A stretch of 64,000 bases of DNA, taken from Nocardioides sp. Its GTDB lineage: Bacteria; Actinomycetota; Actinomycetes; Propionibacteriales; Nocardioidaceae. The stretch spans positions 1 through 64,000 of the forward strand of contig NZ_JASBRN010000022.1 of assembly GCF_030149505.1 (NCBI RefSeq). The letters run 5' to 3'. The first letter of the stretch is position 1, and the number at the start of each line of letters is the position of its first letter. This document shows, one piece after another, positions 57,973 through 64,000 of the stretch. The notes under the pieces were generated by a model. The model saw nothing but the letters and a program-made list of their open reading frames with translations, did no database searches and had not been told where the DNA came from. A program made the translations under genes and the position numbers.

Positions 57973-58863
57973 GTGGCCCCCTCCTCGTCGACCAACCCGG
58001 ACTTCACCGACGACCTGCGCCTGGCGCACCTGCTGGCCGACGACGCCGACTCGCTGACCACCGCGCGGTTCAAGGCGCTGGACCTGCACGTGATGAGCAA
58101 GCCCGACCTCACGCCGGTCACCGACGCCGACCAGGCCGTCGAGGAGGCGATCCGCCGCACCCTCTCGCGGGTCCGCTCGCGCGACGCCGTGACGGGCGAG
58201 GAGCAGGGCACGACCGGCAGCTCCCAGCGCCGCTGGATCATCGACCCGATCGACGGCACCAAGAACTTCGTGCGCGGCGTCCCGGTGTGGGCCACCCTCA
58301 TCTCCCTCGTCGTCGACGACGAGGTCGTGGTCGGCGTAGTGTCCGCGCCGCAGCTGCAGCGCCGCTGGTGGGCCTCGGCCGGCGGCGGGGCCTGGACCGG
58401 CAAGTCGCTGCTGAAGGCGACGCGCATGCAGGTCTCCGACGTACGACGCCTGGAGGACGCCTCCTTCTCCTACTCCTCCCTGTCGGGCTGGGAGGACCGC
58501 GACCGCCTCGAGGACGTGCTCGCGCTGACCCGGCGGTGCTGGCGCACCCGGGCCTACGGCGACTTCTGGTCCTACATGCTCGTGGCCGAGGGCGCCGTCG
58601 ACATCGCCGCCGAGCCGGAGCTCGAGGTCTACGACATGGCCGCGCTCGACGTGATCGTCCGCGAGGCCGGGGGCTCCTTCACCTCCCTCGACGGCAGCCC
58701 CGGACCCTGGGGCGGCAACGCGGTGGCGAGCAACGGGCACCTGCACGACGCGGCGATGGCCTTCCTCGGCGGACTGCCCGACGACCACGGCGACGACCCC
58801 GACCAGCCGCGGTCGGGTCCCGGGTCGGTCTCGGACCTGCGCTCGCGCCGCCCGCGGGACTGA
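57973..58863 (+). CDS. hisN: histidinol-phosphatase, IMPase family
   Basis: This 296-residue Mg-dependent phosphatase has TGEEQGT, the metal-binding WIIDPIDGTKNFVRG and, later, AAEPELEVYDMAALDVIVREAGG. It is the actinobacterial HisN type that completes histidine biosynthesis, although inositol monophosphatase activity is also possible. It sits just after rsgA and aroA, as in Streptomyces. The C-terminus has a polar tail not needed for the fold. Confidence 0.9.
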   Translation: MAPSSSTNPDFTDDLRLAHLLADDADSLTTARFKALDLHVMSKPDLTPVTDADQAVEEAIRRTLSRVRSRDAVTGEEQGTTGSSQRRWIIDPIDGTKNFVRGVPVWATLISLVVDDEVVVGVVSAPQLQRRWWASAGGGAWTGKSLLKATRMQVSDVRRLEDASFSYSSLSGWEDRDRLEDVLALTRRCWRTRAYGDFWSYMLVAEGAVDIAAEPELEVYDMAALDVIVREAGGSFTSLDGSPGPWGGNAVASNGHLHDAAMAFLGGLPDDHGDDPDQPRSGPGSVSDLRSRRPRD

Positions 58864-58912
58864 GCCGTCGACTGGCGTGGACTGGCCCTGTACGCGTGAG
58901 CCACGTCACTTG

Positions 58913-58918
58913 TACGGT
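58913..58918 (+). promoter_or_regulatory. -10 box TACGGT for leaderless CBS gene
   Basis: TACGGT ends six bases before the GTG at 58925. Confidence 0.55.
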
Positions 58919-58924
58919 CGGAGG

Positions 58925-59359
58925 GTGAAGATCGCCGACGTGCTCGCCGCCAAGGACCGTGGCCGTGAGGTCGTGTCCATCGCCCCCGAGGCCGGGGTCC
59001 GCGACCTCCTGGCCCTGCTCGCCGAGCACAACGTCGGCGCGGTCGTGGTGAGCGCCGACGGCTCGACGCTCGAGGGGATCGTCAGCGAGCGCGACGTCGT
59101 GCGGCACCTGCACCACGACGGCACGGTGGTCAACAACATCGTGCAGGCGATCATGACCCGCGAGGTCGAGGTGTGCCGGCCCGACGCCGGCCTCGACGAG
59201 GTCATGGAGACGATGACCCGCCGGCGCTTCCGCCACCTGCCGGTGGTGGGCGAGGAGGGCCTGGAGGGCGTCGTCAGCATCGGCGACGTGGTGAAGGCCA
59301 AGATCGGCCAGCTGGAGTTCGAGCGCGACCAGCTCGACTCCTACGTGCACCAGACCTGA
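58925..59359 (+). CDS. CBS-domain pair protein
   Basis: This 144-residue protein consists of two CBS motifs: residues 1-65 (LAALLAEHNVGAVVV-type with SERDVVRHL) and 70-135 (MTREVEV...FRHLPVVGEEGLEGVVSIGDVV). Such stand-alone pairs bind adenosyl nucleotides. The function is unknown; hypoxia-linked Hrp1 of mycobacteria is a relative in form. The start is supported by the -10 spacing. Confidence 0.87.
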   Translation: MKIADVLAAKDRGREVVSIAPEAGVRDLLALLAEHNVGAVVVSADGSTLEGIVSERDVVRHLHHDGTVVNNIVQAIMTREVEVCRPDAGLDEVMETMTRRRFRHLPVVGEEGLEGVVSIGDVVKAKIGQLEFERDQLDSYVHQT

Positions 59360-59378
59360 GGGCTGGTGCGGCCCGCGC

Positions 59379-59864
59379 TCAGCGCAGGCTGACCCGGTGC
59401 CCCCCGACGCGGATGTCGCTGTCCTCGTCGACCACCTGCGAGACGACCGGCGAGCCGTCGACGTGGCAGCCGCCCGCGAGCGCCTTGAGCACCCGGCGGC
59501 CCTCGAGGTCGTGGCCGAGCACCGCGTGCCGCGCCCGCAGACCGGGGAGCACCACGTCGCAGCTGGGGTGGGAGCCGATGACGACCGAGGCCTGTGCCGG
59601 CAGGGCCGTGACCACCGGGATCGTGGCCACCGCCCCACCCACGGCACTGCTGCCGGCCGCCTCGACCGGCGCGACCCGGCCGACAGCACCGGGCGCCGGG
59701 GCCGGGACCACGGGCGCGGGGATGCGCCGACGCGGCGCGACGATCCGGACCGTGCTCGGGGCCGTGCGGGGCTCCTCGGAGCGGGGGCGGGTCCAGCGGT
59801 TGTGGATCACGCGGAAGCCGCCGCGCTCGGGCCGTCCGGGACCCGCGACCTGGTCGTTCGTCAT
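59379..59864 (-). CDS. FHA-domain-like protein
   Basis: This 161-residue protein has a Pro/Ala-rich N-terminal half with a basic patch. The C-terminal half is FHA-like: VVIGSHPSCDVVLPGLRARHAVLGHD, then GSPVVSQVVDEDSDIRVGGHRVSL. The Ser/Arg/His positions that bind phosphothreonine seem present. The ATG at 59864 (MTNDQVAGPG) has GGAG upstream. It is divergent from the MerR gene with only 60 bases between them, so the palindrome there may control both. Confidence 0.78.
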   Translation of the reverse strand: MTNDQVAGPGRPERGGFRVIHNRWTRPRSEEPRTAPSTVRIVAPRRRIPAPVVPAPAPGAVGRVAPVEAAGSSAVGGAVATIPVVTALPAQASVVIGSHPSCDVVLPGLRARHAVLGHDLEGRRVLKALAGGCHVDGSPVVSQVVDEDSDIRVGGHRVSLR

Positions 59865-59890
59865 GTCCGACTCCACCCCTTTGACACGTT

Positions 59891-59909
59891 CCTCAACACG
59901 CTGTTGAGG
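59891..59909. promoter_or_regulatory. palindromic operator between FHA and MerR genes
   Basis: CCTCAAC-ACGCT-GTTGAGG has perfect 7-bp arms. It lies just upstream of the TAGCAT -10 of the MerR gene and in the promoter region of the FHA gene. It is the likely MerR binding site for autoregulation. Confidence 0.72.
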
Positions 59910-59911
59910 TA

Positions 59912-59917
59912 TAGCAT
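59912..59917 (+). promoter_or_regulatory. -10 box TAGCAT for leaderless MerR-DICT gene
   Basis: TAGCAT ends seven bases before the GTG at 59925. A TTGACA at 59881 is too far (25 bases) to be its normal -35. Confidence 0.5.
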
Positions 59918-59924
59918 CACAGAC

Positions 59925-60836
59925 GTGAACACATCGTCCACCCCCACCCTGAGCATCGGGGACCTCGCCGAACGCACCGGCGTCGCCCCTGCCACCCTGA
60001 GGATGTGGGAGCAGCGCCACGGCTTCCCCGTCCCCGAGCGCCTCGACAGCGGCCACCGCCGCTACGCCGAGGCCGACGTCGAGAGCATCCGTGGTGTCCT
60101 GGACCGGCGCGACGCCGGCTCCCGCCTCGACGCCGCGATCGCCGACGTCCTGGCCGCCCGTCGCCGCGAGAGCGAGCCGGGCGCCCAGTCCGTCTGGGCC
60201 GAGCTGCGCCGCCGCCACCGCGAGATCCCCACCCACCGGCTGACCAAGCAGACCCTGCTGTCCCTGTCGTGGGCGATCGAGGACGAGTTCGCCGCGAAGG
60301 CCGAGCGCGCCCACCTGTTCGGCCTGTTCCAGCACGAGCACTACTACAGCCCCGCCCGTCGCCGATGGGACGAACTGGCGCGGGTCGCCGGCTCGGCGTA
60401 CGCCTTCTTCGCTCCCGAGGACGAGGCCGACCTCGACCACCCGGAGAAGTTCGGTCCGACGGCGGGCAAGAAGGCGCCGGTCCCGGTGCTGCTCACCGAC
60501 TCCTCCCCCGTGCGCCGCGAGTGGGCGGTCGTGTGCGACAGTCTCGACCTGCCCGTCGTCCTCACCGCGTGGGAGCTCCCGGGCCAGGAGGGTGTGGCCG
60601 ACCGCGACCGGATCTTCGAGTCCGCGTGGAGCATCGACCCGCTGGCCGTGCGCCGCGCCTCGCGCACCTGTGCGGCCCTGGCCGCGGAGGCCGGCGCCGA
60701 GGGCGTCGCCGCCGTGCAGTACGCCCTGGCCGACGACCCGGCCCCGGTGGCCGCGGACCTCGCGGCCGTCAGCGCCCTGTTCTCCCGCGTCGTCGCCTAC
60801 GTCGACGACGGCGCCCGCCGGTCGCGGCGCGCGTGA
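59925..60836 (+). CDS. MerR-family regulator with DICT sensory domain
   Basis: This 303-residue protein has an N-terminal MerR helix-turn-helix (LSIGDLAERTGVAPATLRMWEQRHGFPVPERLDSGHRRY, about 8-47). A DICT-type domain follows (KQTLLSLSWAIEDEFAAKAERAHLFGLFQHEHYYSPARRRWDELA...AYAFFA). DICT domains are linked to light or signal sensing in bacteria. The GTG is close to the TAGCAT box, suggesting a leaderless mRNA. Its stop overlaps the flavoprotein gene start (GTGA), so it probably controls that operon. Confidence 0.88.
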   Translation: MNTSSTPTLSIGDLAERTGVAPATLRMWEQRHGFPVPERLDSGHRRYAEADVESIRGVLDRRDAGSRLDAAIADVLAARRRESEPGAQSVWAELRRRHREIPTHRLTKQTLLSLSWAIEDEFAAKAERAHLFGLFQHEHYYSPARRRWDELARVAGSAYAFFAPEDEADLDHPEKFGPTAGKKAPVPVLLTDSSPVRREWAVVCDSLDLPVVLTAWELPGQEGVADRDRIFESAWSIDPLAVRRASRTCAALAAEAGAEGVAAVQYALADDPAPVAADLAAVSALFSRVVAYVDDGARRSRRA

Positions 60837-62107
60837 GCGCCGGCCCCGGCCCCGCAGCCGAGGTCGACGTCGCGGTCGTCGGTGCGGGGCTCGCCGGGCT
60901 GCGCTGCGCCCGGGTCCTGGCCGAGGCCGGGCTGCACGTCGAGGTGCTCGAGGCCGCGGACCGGGTCGGGGGCCGCGTGCGCACCGACGAGGTCGACGGG
61001 CACCTGCTCGACCGGGGCTTCCAGCTGCTCAACCCCGCCTACCCGGCCGTACGCCGCTGGGTGGACGTCCCGGCGCTGGGGCTGCAGCCCTTCCCGGCCG
61101 GCGTCGCCGCGGCCACCGACCGCGGCACCGTCCGCCTTGGGGACCCGCGCCGGGCGCCGGGGCTGCTGGCGCCCAGCGCCCTGGCCGGGGTCCGTCGGCT
61201 GCGCGAGGTGGCCCCGCTGCTGCGGTGGGTCACGCCCCTGCTGCGCCCGCGCTCGGAGGGTCTCGCGGAGCGGCTGCGCACCACGCGCCCGACCCGCTCG
61301 CTGCGCGCTGCGCTCGACGACGTGGGCGCCCGCGGCGACCTGCGCCGGGTGCTGGAGGCGTTCCTGTCCGGCGTGGTCCTCGACCGCGAGGGCACCACCG
61401 ACGAACGGGTCGCGCTGCTGCTCGTCCGCTCCTTCCTCGACGGCAGCCCCTCGCTGCCCGCAGGCGGCATGCAGGCCCTGCCGGCGCAGCTCGCGCAGGA
61501 CCTGACCGTGCACCTCGCCACCCGCGTGGAGGCGCTCGAGCCGGGCGGGCTGCACACCGCGGCCGGCCGGGTCCGCGCGCGGGCGGTCGTCGTCGCCACC
61601 GACCAGCTCGCCTCCGCGACGCTGCTGGACCGCACGCCCGGCACCGACCGTGGCGTGGTGACCCACTGGTGGAGCGCCGAGGCGGGTTCCCTCCCGGCGA
61701 CCGGCGGGCTGCTGCACGTCGACGCCCGGCCGCGCCCGACCGGCCCCGTGGCCAACACCGCGGTCGTGTCGCAGGCGGCACCGTCGTACTCCCCCGACGG
61801 GCGGGCACTGGTGCAGGCCTCGGTGGTGCTGGACCACCGCGGGGTCGTGCCCGAGGCCACCGTGCGCCGCCACGCCGCCGAGCTGCTCGGCACCTCGGCC
61901 GCAGGGTGGCAGGAGCTGGCCCGGCACGAGGTGCCGCACGCGCTGCCCTCGGCCACCCCGCCGCACGACCTGCGACGCCCGACACGTGTGCGACCCGGGC
62001 TCCACGTGTGCGGCGACCACCGCGACACCCCGTCCATCCAGGGCGCCCTCGTCAGCGGCGACCGGGCGGCCCGGGCGGTGCTGGCCGAGCTGCGGGCGAC
62101 GCGGTGA
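60833..62107 (+). CDS. FAD-dependent oxidoreductase, amine oxidase / phytoene-desaturase-like
   Basis: This 424-residue flavoprotein begins with the dinucleotide fold VAVVGAGLAGLRCARVL, then the second motif EAADRVGGRVRTDEVDG. The C-terminal FAD contact HVCGDHRDTPSIQGALVSGDRAAR closes it. This architecture covers monoamine oxidases, protoporphyrinogen oxidase and carotenoid desaturases. No other carotenoid gene is visible, so the substrate is open. It is coupled to the MerR-DICT gene and followed seven bases later by a membrane protein. Confidence 0.85.
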   Translation: MSAGPGPAAEVDVAVVGAGLAGLRCARVLAEAGLHVEVLEAADRVGGRVRTDEVDGHLLDRGFQLLNPAYPAVRRWVDVPALGLQPFPAGVAAATDRGTVRLGDPRRAPGLLAPSALAGVRRLREVAPLLRWVTPLLRPRSEGLAERLRTTRPTRSLRAALDDVGARGDLRRVLEAFLSGVVLDREGTTDERVALLLVRSFLDGSPSLPAGGMQALPAQLAQDLTVHLATRVEALEPGGLHTAAGRVRARAVVVATDQLASATLLDRTPGTDRGVVTHWWSAEAGSLPATGGLLHVDARPRPTGPVANTAVVSQAAPSYSPDGRALVQASVVLDHRGVVPEATVRRHAAELLGTSAAGWQELARHEVPHALPSATPPHDLRRPTRVRPGLHVCGDHRDTPSIQGALVSGDRAARAVLAELRATR

Positions 62108-62114
62108 GCCTGCG

Positions 62115-62540
62115 ATGAGCGCCGAGACCTCCCTGCTCGTGCTCCTGGCCGCGACCTGGGCGCACCTCGGTTTCCAGGTCACGGTCTCCTCGCTGGTCTA
62201 CCCCGTGCTCGCCGCCGCAGCCACGTCGCCCGAGGGATGGCGCCGGGCCCACGAGCGGCACAGCCGGGTCATCACCCCCACCGTCGGGGCGGTGTACGCC
62301 GCCCTCCTGCTCGGCACGGCGGCCTCGCTGTCCACCGCGGCGGGCCCGGCCGTGGTCGCCGCGGCGGCCGGGGTCGCGCTCAGCCTCGGGACGACCGCCC
62401 TCGTGGCGGCGCCGCTGCACGGGCGGCTGGCCACCGCGGGCCCCACGCCCGAGCGGCTGCGGCGCCTGCTGGTCGCCGACCGGGTGCGGACCGCCGGTGC
62501 CGCGGTCGCCGCGGTGGCGGCCTCGCTCGCCGTCGTGTGA
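62115..62540 (+). CDS. four-helix membrane protein, unknown
   Basis: This 141-residue hydrophobic protein has about four helices: LLVLLAATWAHLGFQVTV at the N-terminus, then TPTVGAVYAALLLGTAASL, VVAAAAGVALSLGTTAL, and a final [13 protein letters not shown]. The first helix contains W-x-H and a polar TVSSLVYP turn. It is the last gene of the MerR-DICT/flavoprotein operon and may be the flavoprotein's membrane partner. This is inferred from context. Confidence 0.75.
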   Translation: MSAETSLLVLLAATWAHLGFQVTVSSLVYPVLAAAATSPEGWRRAHERHSRVITPTVGAVYAALLLGTAASLSTAAGPAVVAAAAGVALSLGTTALVAAPLHGRLATAGPTPERLRRLLVADRVRTAGAAVAAVAASLAVV

Positions 62541-62545
62541 GGTTC

Positions 62546-63292
62546 CTACTGCTCGAGCGCCTCGAAGGCGTCGGGGCGGCTGAGCAGGTCGAAGCGGCTC
62601 GCCGGCCAGACCCGGGCGAAGACCTTGCCGACGACCAGCTCGACCGGCACGTAGGCCTCGGAGTCGTCGCACGGCTCGCCCTTGCGGCCGCCGCAGCGCA
62701 GGTGGAAGGAGGAGTCGGCGGAGTCGTCGCGGTGGTCGCCCATGACGAAGAGCTCGCCCTCGGGGACCGGGCCGGCCGACCAGCGGCAGGTCGAGACCAT
62801 CGGCCCGTCGCAGCGGCCGTCGTTGAGGGTGAAGCTGCTGGAGTCCAGCGGGACGCCGTTGACCAGGAGCCGGCCCTGCTCGTCGCAGCACTCGATGGTG
62901 TCGCCGGCGACCCCGATGACGCGCTTCACCAGGTGCCCGCCGGTCGGGTAGAGGCCGATCCGGCTCATGACGTCGGTCAGCAGCCCCGTCGAGGTGGTCG
63001 CGTCCCCGGCGCCGAGCCAGGAGCCGGGGTCCTCGAAGACGACGACGTCGCCGCGCTCGGGGCTTCCGCCGCCCCAGTACGACACCTTCTGCACCAGGAT
63101 CCGGTCGTTGATCTCCAGGCCCGGCTCCATCGACCCCGAGGGGATGTAGAAGGCCTGGACGAGGAAGGTCTTCACCACCAGGGCCAGCACGATCGCGAGG
63201 CCGAGCAGCAGCAGCGACTCCTGCCAGACGGGGATGCGCCGCCGGCGGGCCGGCGCAGCGGGCGCCGTGGCGCCCTGGTCCTCCTCCGACAC
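62546..63292 (-). CDS. lepB: signal peptidase I
   Basis: This 248-residue membrane serine protease removes Sec/Tat signal peptides. One N-terminal helix (about 24-47) is followed by the nucleophile Ser54 in PSGSMEPGL. The general-base Lys123 is in LVKRVIGVAGD, and the C-terminal signature MGDHRDDSADSS is present. Two Cys pairs in the outer domain (ECCDEQG, RCGGRKGEPC) could form disulfides. The GTG at 63292 reads VSEEDQGATAP. Confidence 0.95.
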   Translation of the reverse strand: MSEEDQGATAPAAPARRRRIPVWQESLLLLGLAIVLALVVKTFLVQAFYIPSGSMEPGLEINDRILVQKVSYWGGGSPERGDVVVFEDPGSWLGAGDATTSTGLLTDVMSRIGLYPTGGHLVKRVIGVAGDTIECCDEQGRLLVNGVPLDSSSFTLNDGRCDGPMVSTCRWSAGPVPEGELFVMGDHRDDSADSSFHLRCGGRKGEPCDDSEAYVPVELVVGKVFARVWPASRFDLLSRPDAFEALEQ

Positions 63293-63371
63293 GTGCTCTC
63301 CCTGTCCTGGTCGCCCGGCACCCCGCCACCTGGAGGCGAGCGCGGGCGGTGGGAACCATACCCGTGCGGTC

Positions 63372-63377
63372 TAGGCT
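63372..63377 (+). promoter_or_regulatory. -10 box TAGGCT for leaderless FKBP gene
   Basis: TAGGCT ends seven bases before the ATG at 63385. Confidence 0.55.
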
Positions 63378-63384
63378 CCCCCTC

Positions 63385-63753
63385 ATGGACAAGCCCGAGA
63401 TCGACTTCCCCGACTTCGACCCGCCCACCGACCTCGAAATCACCGACATCACCGTCGGCGAGGGCGAGGAGGCCGGCGCCGGCCAGACCGTCTCCGTGCA
63501 CTACGTCGGCGTCGCGCACTCCACCGGCGAGGAGTTCGACGCGTCGTACAACCGGGGCGAGCCGCTGCGCTTCCGCCTCGGCATCGGCCAGGTCATCCAG
63601 GGCTGGGACACCGGCGTGCAGGGCATGAAGGTCGGCGGGCGCCGCCAGCTCGTCATCCCCCCGCACCTGGGCTACGGCGACCGTGGCGCCGGCGGGGTCA
63701 TCAAGCCCGGCGAGACGCTGATCTTCGTCGTCGACCTGCTCGCGGTCTCCTGA
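63385..63753 (+). CDS. FKBP-type peptidyl-prolyl isomerase
   Basis: This 122-residue cytoplasmic isomerase has the FKBP core VSVHYVGVAHSTGEEFDASYNRGEPLRFRLG. The segment VIQGWDTGVQGMKVGGRRQLVIPPHLGYGDRG follows. No signal peptide is present. The ATG at 63385 (MDKPEIDFPDF) fits the -10 spacing; a 12-codon longer frame is open but unlikely. Confidence 0.95.
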   Translation: MDKPEIDFPDFDPPTDLEITDITVGEGEEAGAGQTVSVHYVGVAHSTGEEFDASYNRGEPLRFRLGIGQVIQGWDTGVQGMKVGGRRQLVIPPHLGYGDRGAGGVIKPGETLIFVVDLLAVS

Positions 63754-63760
63754 CCCGACC

Positions 63761-64000
63761 ATGACCCACTTCGGCGACCACCAGGTCGCGATCTACGCGG
63801 CCGGGATGTTCGCCGGCCAGGTCCCGACCTGGACCACCGACCTGACGTCGTTGGAGCCGCACGCGGCCGAGGTGCTCGCCCCCGAGGCGCTGGGCTACAT
63901 CGTGCCCAGCGCCGGGGGCGGGTCCACGGCGCGCGCCAACGTCGCGGCCTTCGAGCGGTGGCGCATCGTGCCGCGGATGCTGCGCGACCACGCCGCCCGC
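63761..64000 (+). CDS. FMN-dependent alpha-hydroxy-acid oxidase, lactate 2-monooxygenase-like (5' part)
   Basis: The first 80 codons of a gene running off the right edge begin MTHFGDHQVAIYAAGMF. The segment EALGYIVPSAGGGSTARANVAAFERWRIVPRMLRD matches the N-terminus of FMN-dependent hydroxy-acid oxidases, especially the lactate 2-monooxygenase type. The FMN-binding and catalytic residues lie outside the window. It starts eight bases after the FKBP gene. Confidence 0.85.
   Translation, partial: MTHFGDHQVAIYAAGMFAGQVPTWTTDLTSLEPHAAEVLAPEALGYIVPSAGGGSTARANVAAFERWRIVPRMLRDHAAR

Noticed and set aside
59881..59917. TTGACA and TAGCAT as a standard -35/-10 pair for MerR
   Set aside because: The spacing is 25 bases, too long even for MerR-type promoters. 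Only the -10 and the palindrome are kept.

Overview
The window is chromosomal DNA from a high-GC actinobacterium, most likely Nocardioides or a close relative in the Nocardioidaceae. This rests on the very high GC, a WhiB1-like protein next to a PdtaS-like sensor, SigR/RsrA, nickel SOD with its SodX protease, a Kgd-type E2-E1 fusion, a 24-residue bL37 gene, and two blocks whose order matches Mycobacterium tuberculosis as I remember it. No phage, insertion sequence or CRISPR array is visible.

Positions 1-22,000, all on the minus strand, form one core block: argS-lysA-hom-thrC-thrB-rho-(two-component pair)-rpmE-prfA-prmC-sua5-wecA-atpI-atpZ-atpB-E-F-H-A-G-D. It makes arginyl-tRNA, lysine and threonine, a termination factor, parts of the translation machinery, a lipid-linked sugar initiator and F1Fo ATP synthase. 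Many genes overlap by GTGA or ATGA and are probably translationally coupled. The sensor kinase and stand-alone receiver between rho and rpmE interrupt the usual order. tRNA-Arg(CCG) lies head to head with argS.

Positions 22,480-32,100 hold a secreted protein, an LCP cell-wall ligase with a lipoprotein partner, the 2-oxoglutarate dehydrogenase fusion, and a run of small conserved or hypothetical genes. Positions 32,100-38,200 hold a membrane fatty-acid desaturase and its ferredoxin reductase, divergent from a TetR regulator with a clear operator between them, followed by two oxidoreductases and malic enzyme. Positions 38,250-43,000 hold sodX/sodN, an anti-sigma/SigF-like pair, whiB1 and pdtaS.

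Positions 43,000-59,900 combine central functions (acetolactate-synthase-like enzyme, SigR-RsrA, SRAP DNA-crosslink protein, EPSP synthase, RsgA, HisN) with a more accessory stretch at about 49,980-55,040. That stretch has an SOS-boxed DUF222-HNH gene, two unknown genes, a degenerate GGDEF protein and an ECF sigma factor carrying its own anti-sigma-like and extracytoplasmic parts. Positions 59,900-64,000 hold a MerR-DICT regulator with a flavoprotein and a membrane protein, then LepB, an FKBP and the start of an FMN-dependent hydroxy-acid oxidase.

The most interesting signals are: a Rho whose Walker A lysine is replaced by arginine and which carries a Gln/Asn/Gly-rich insert; a recurring TANNNT box 6-8 bases before many start codons, pointing to widespread leaderless mRNAs; a two-promoter, two-isoform layout for sigR; the fused ECF sigma factor; and a perfect LexA box in front of the HNH gene.
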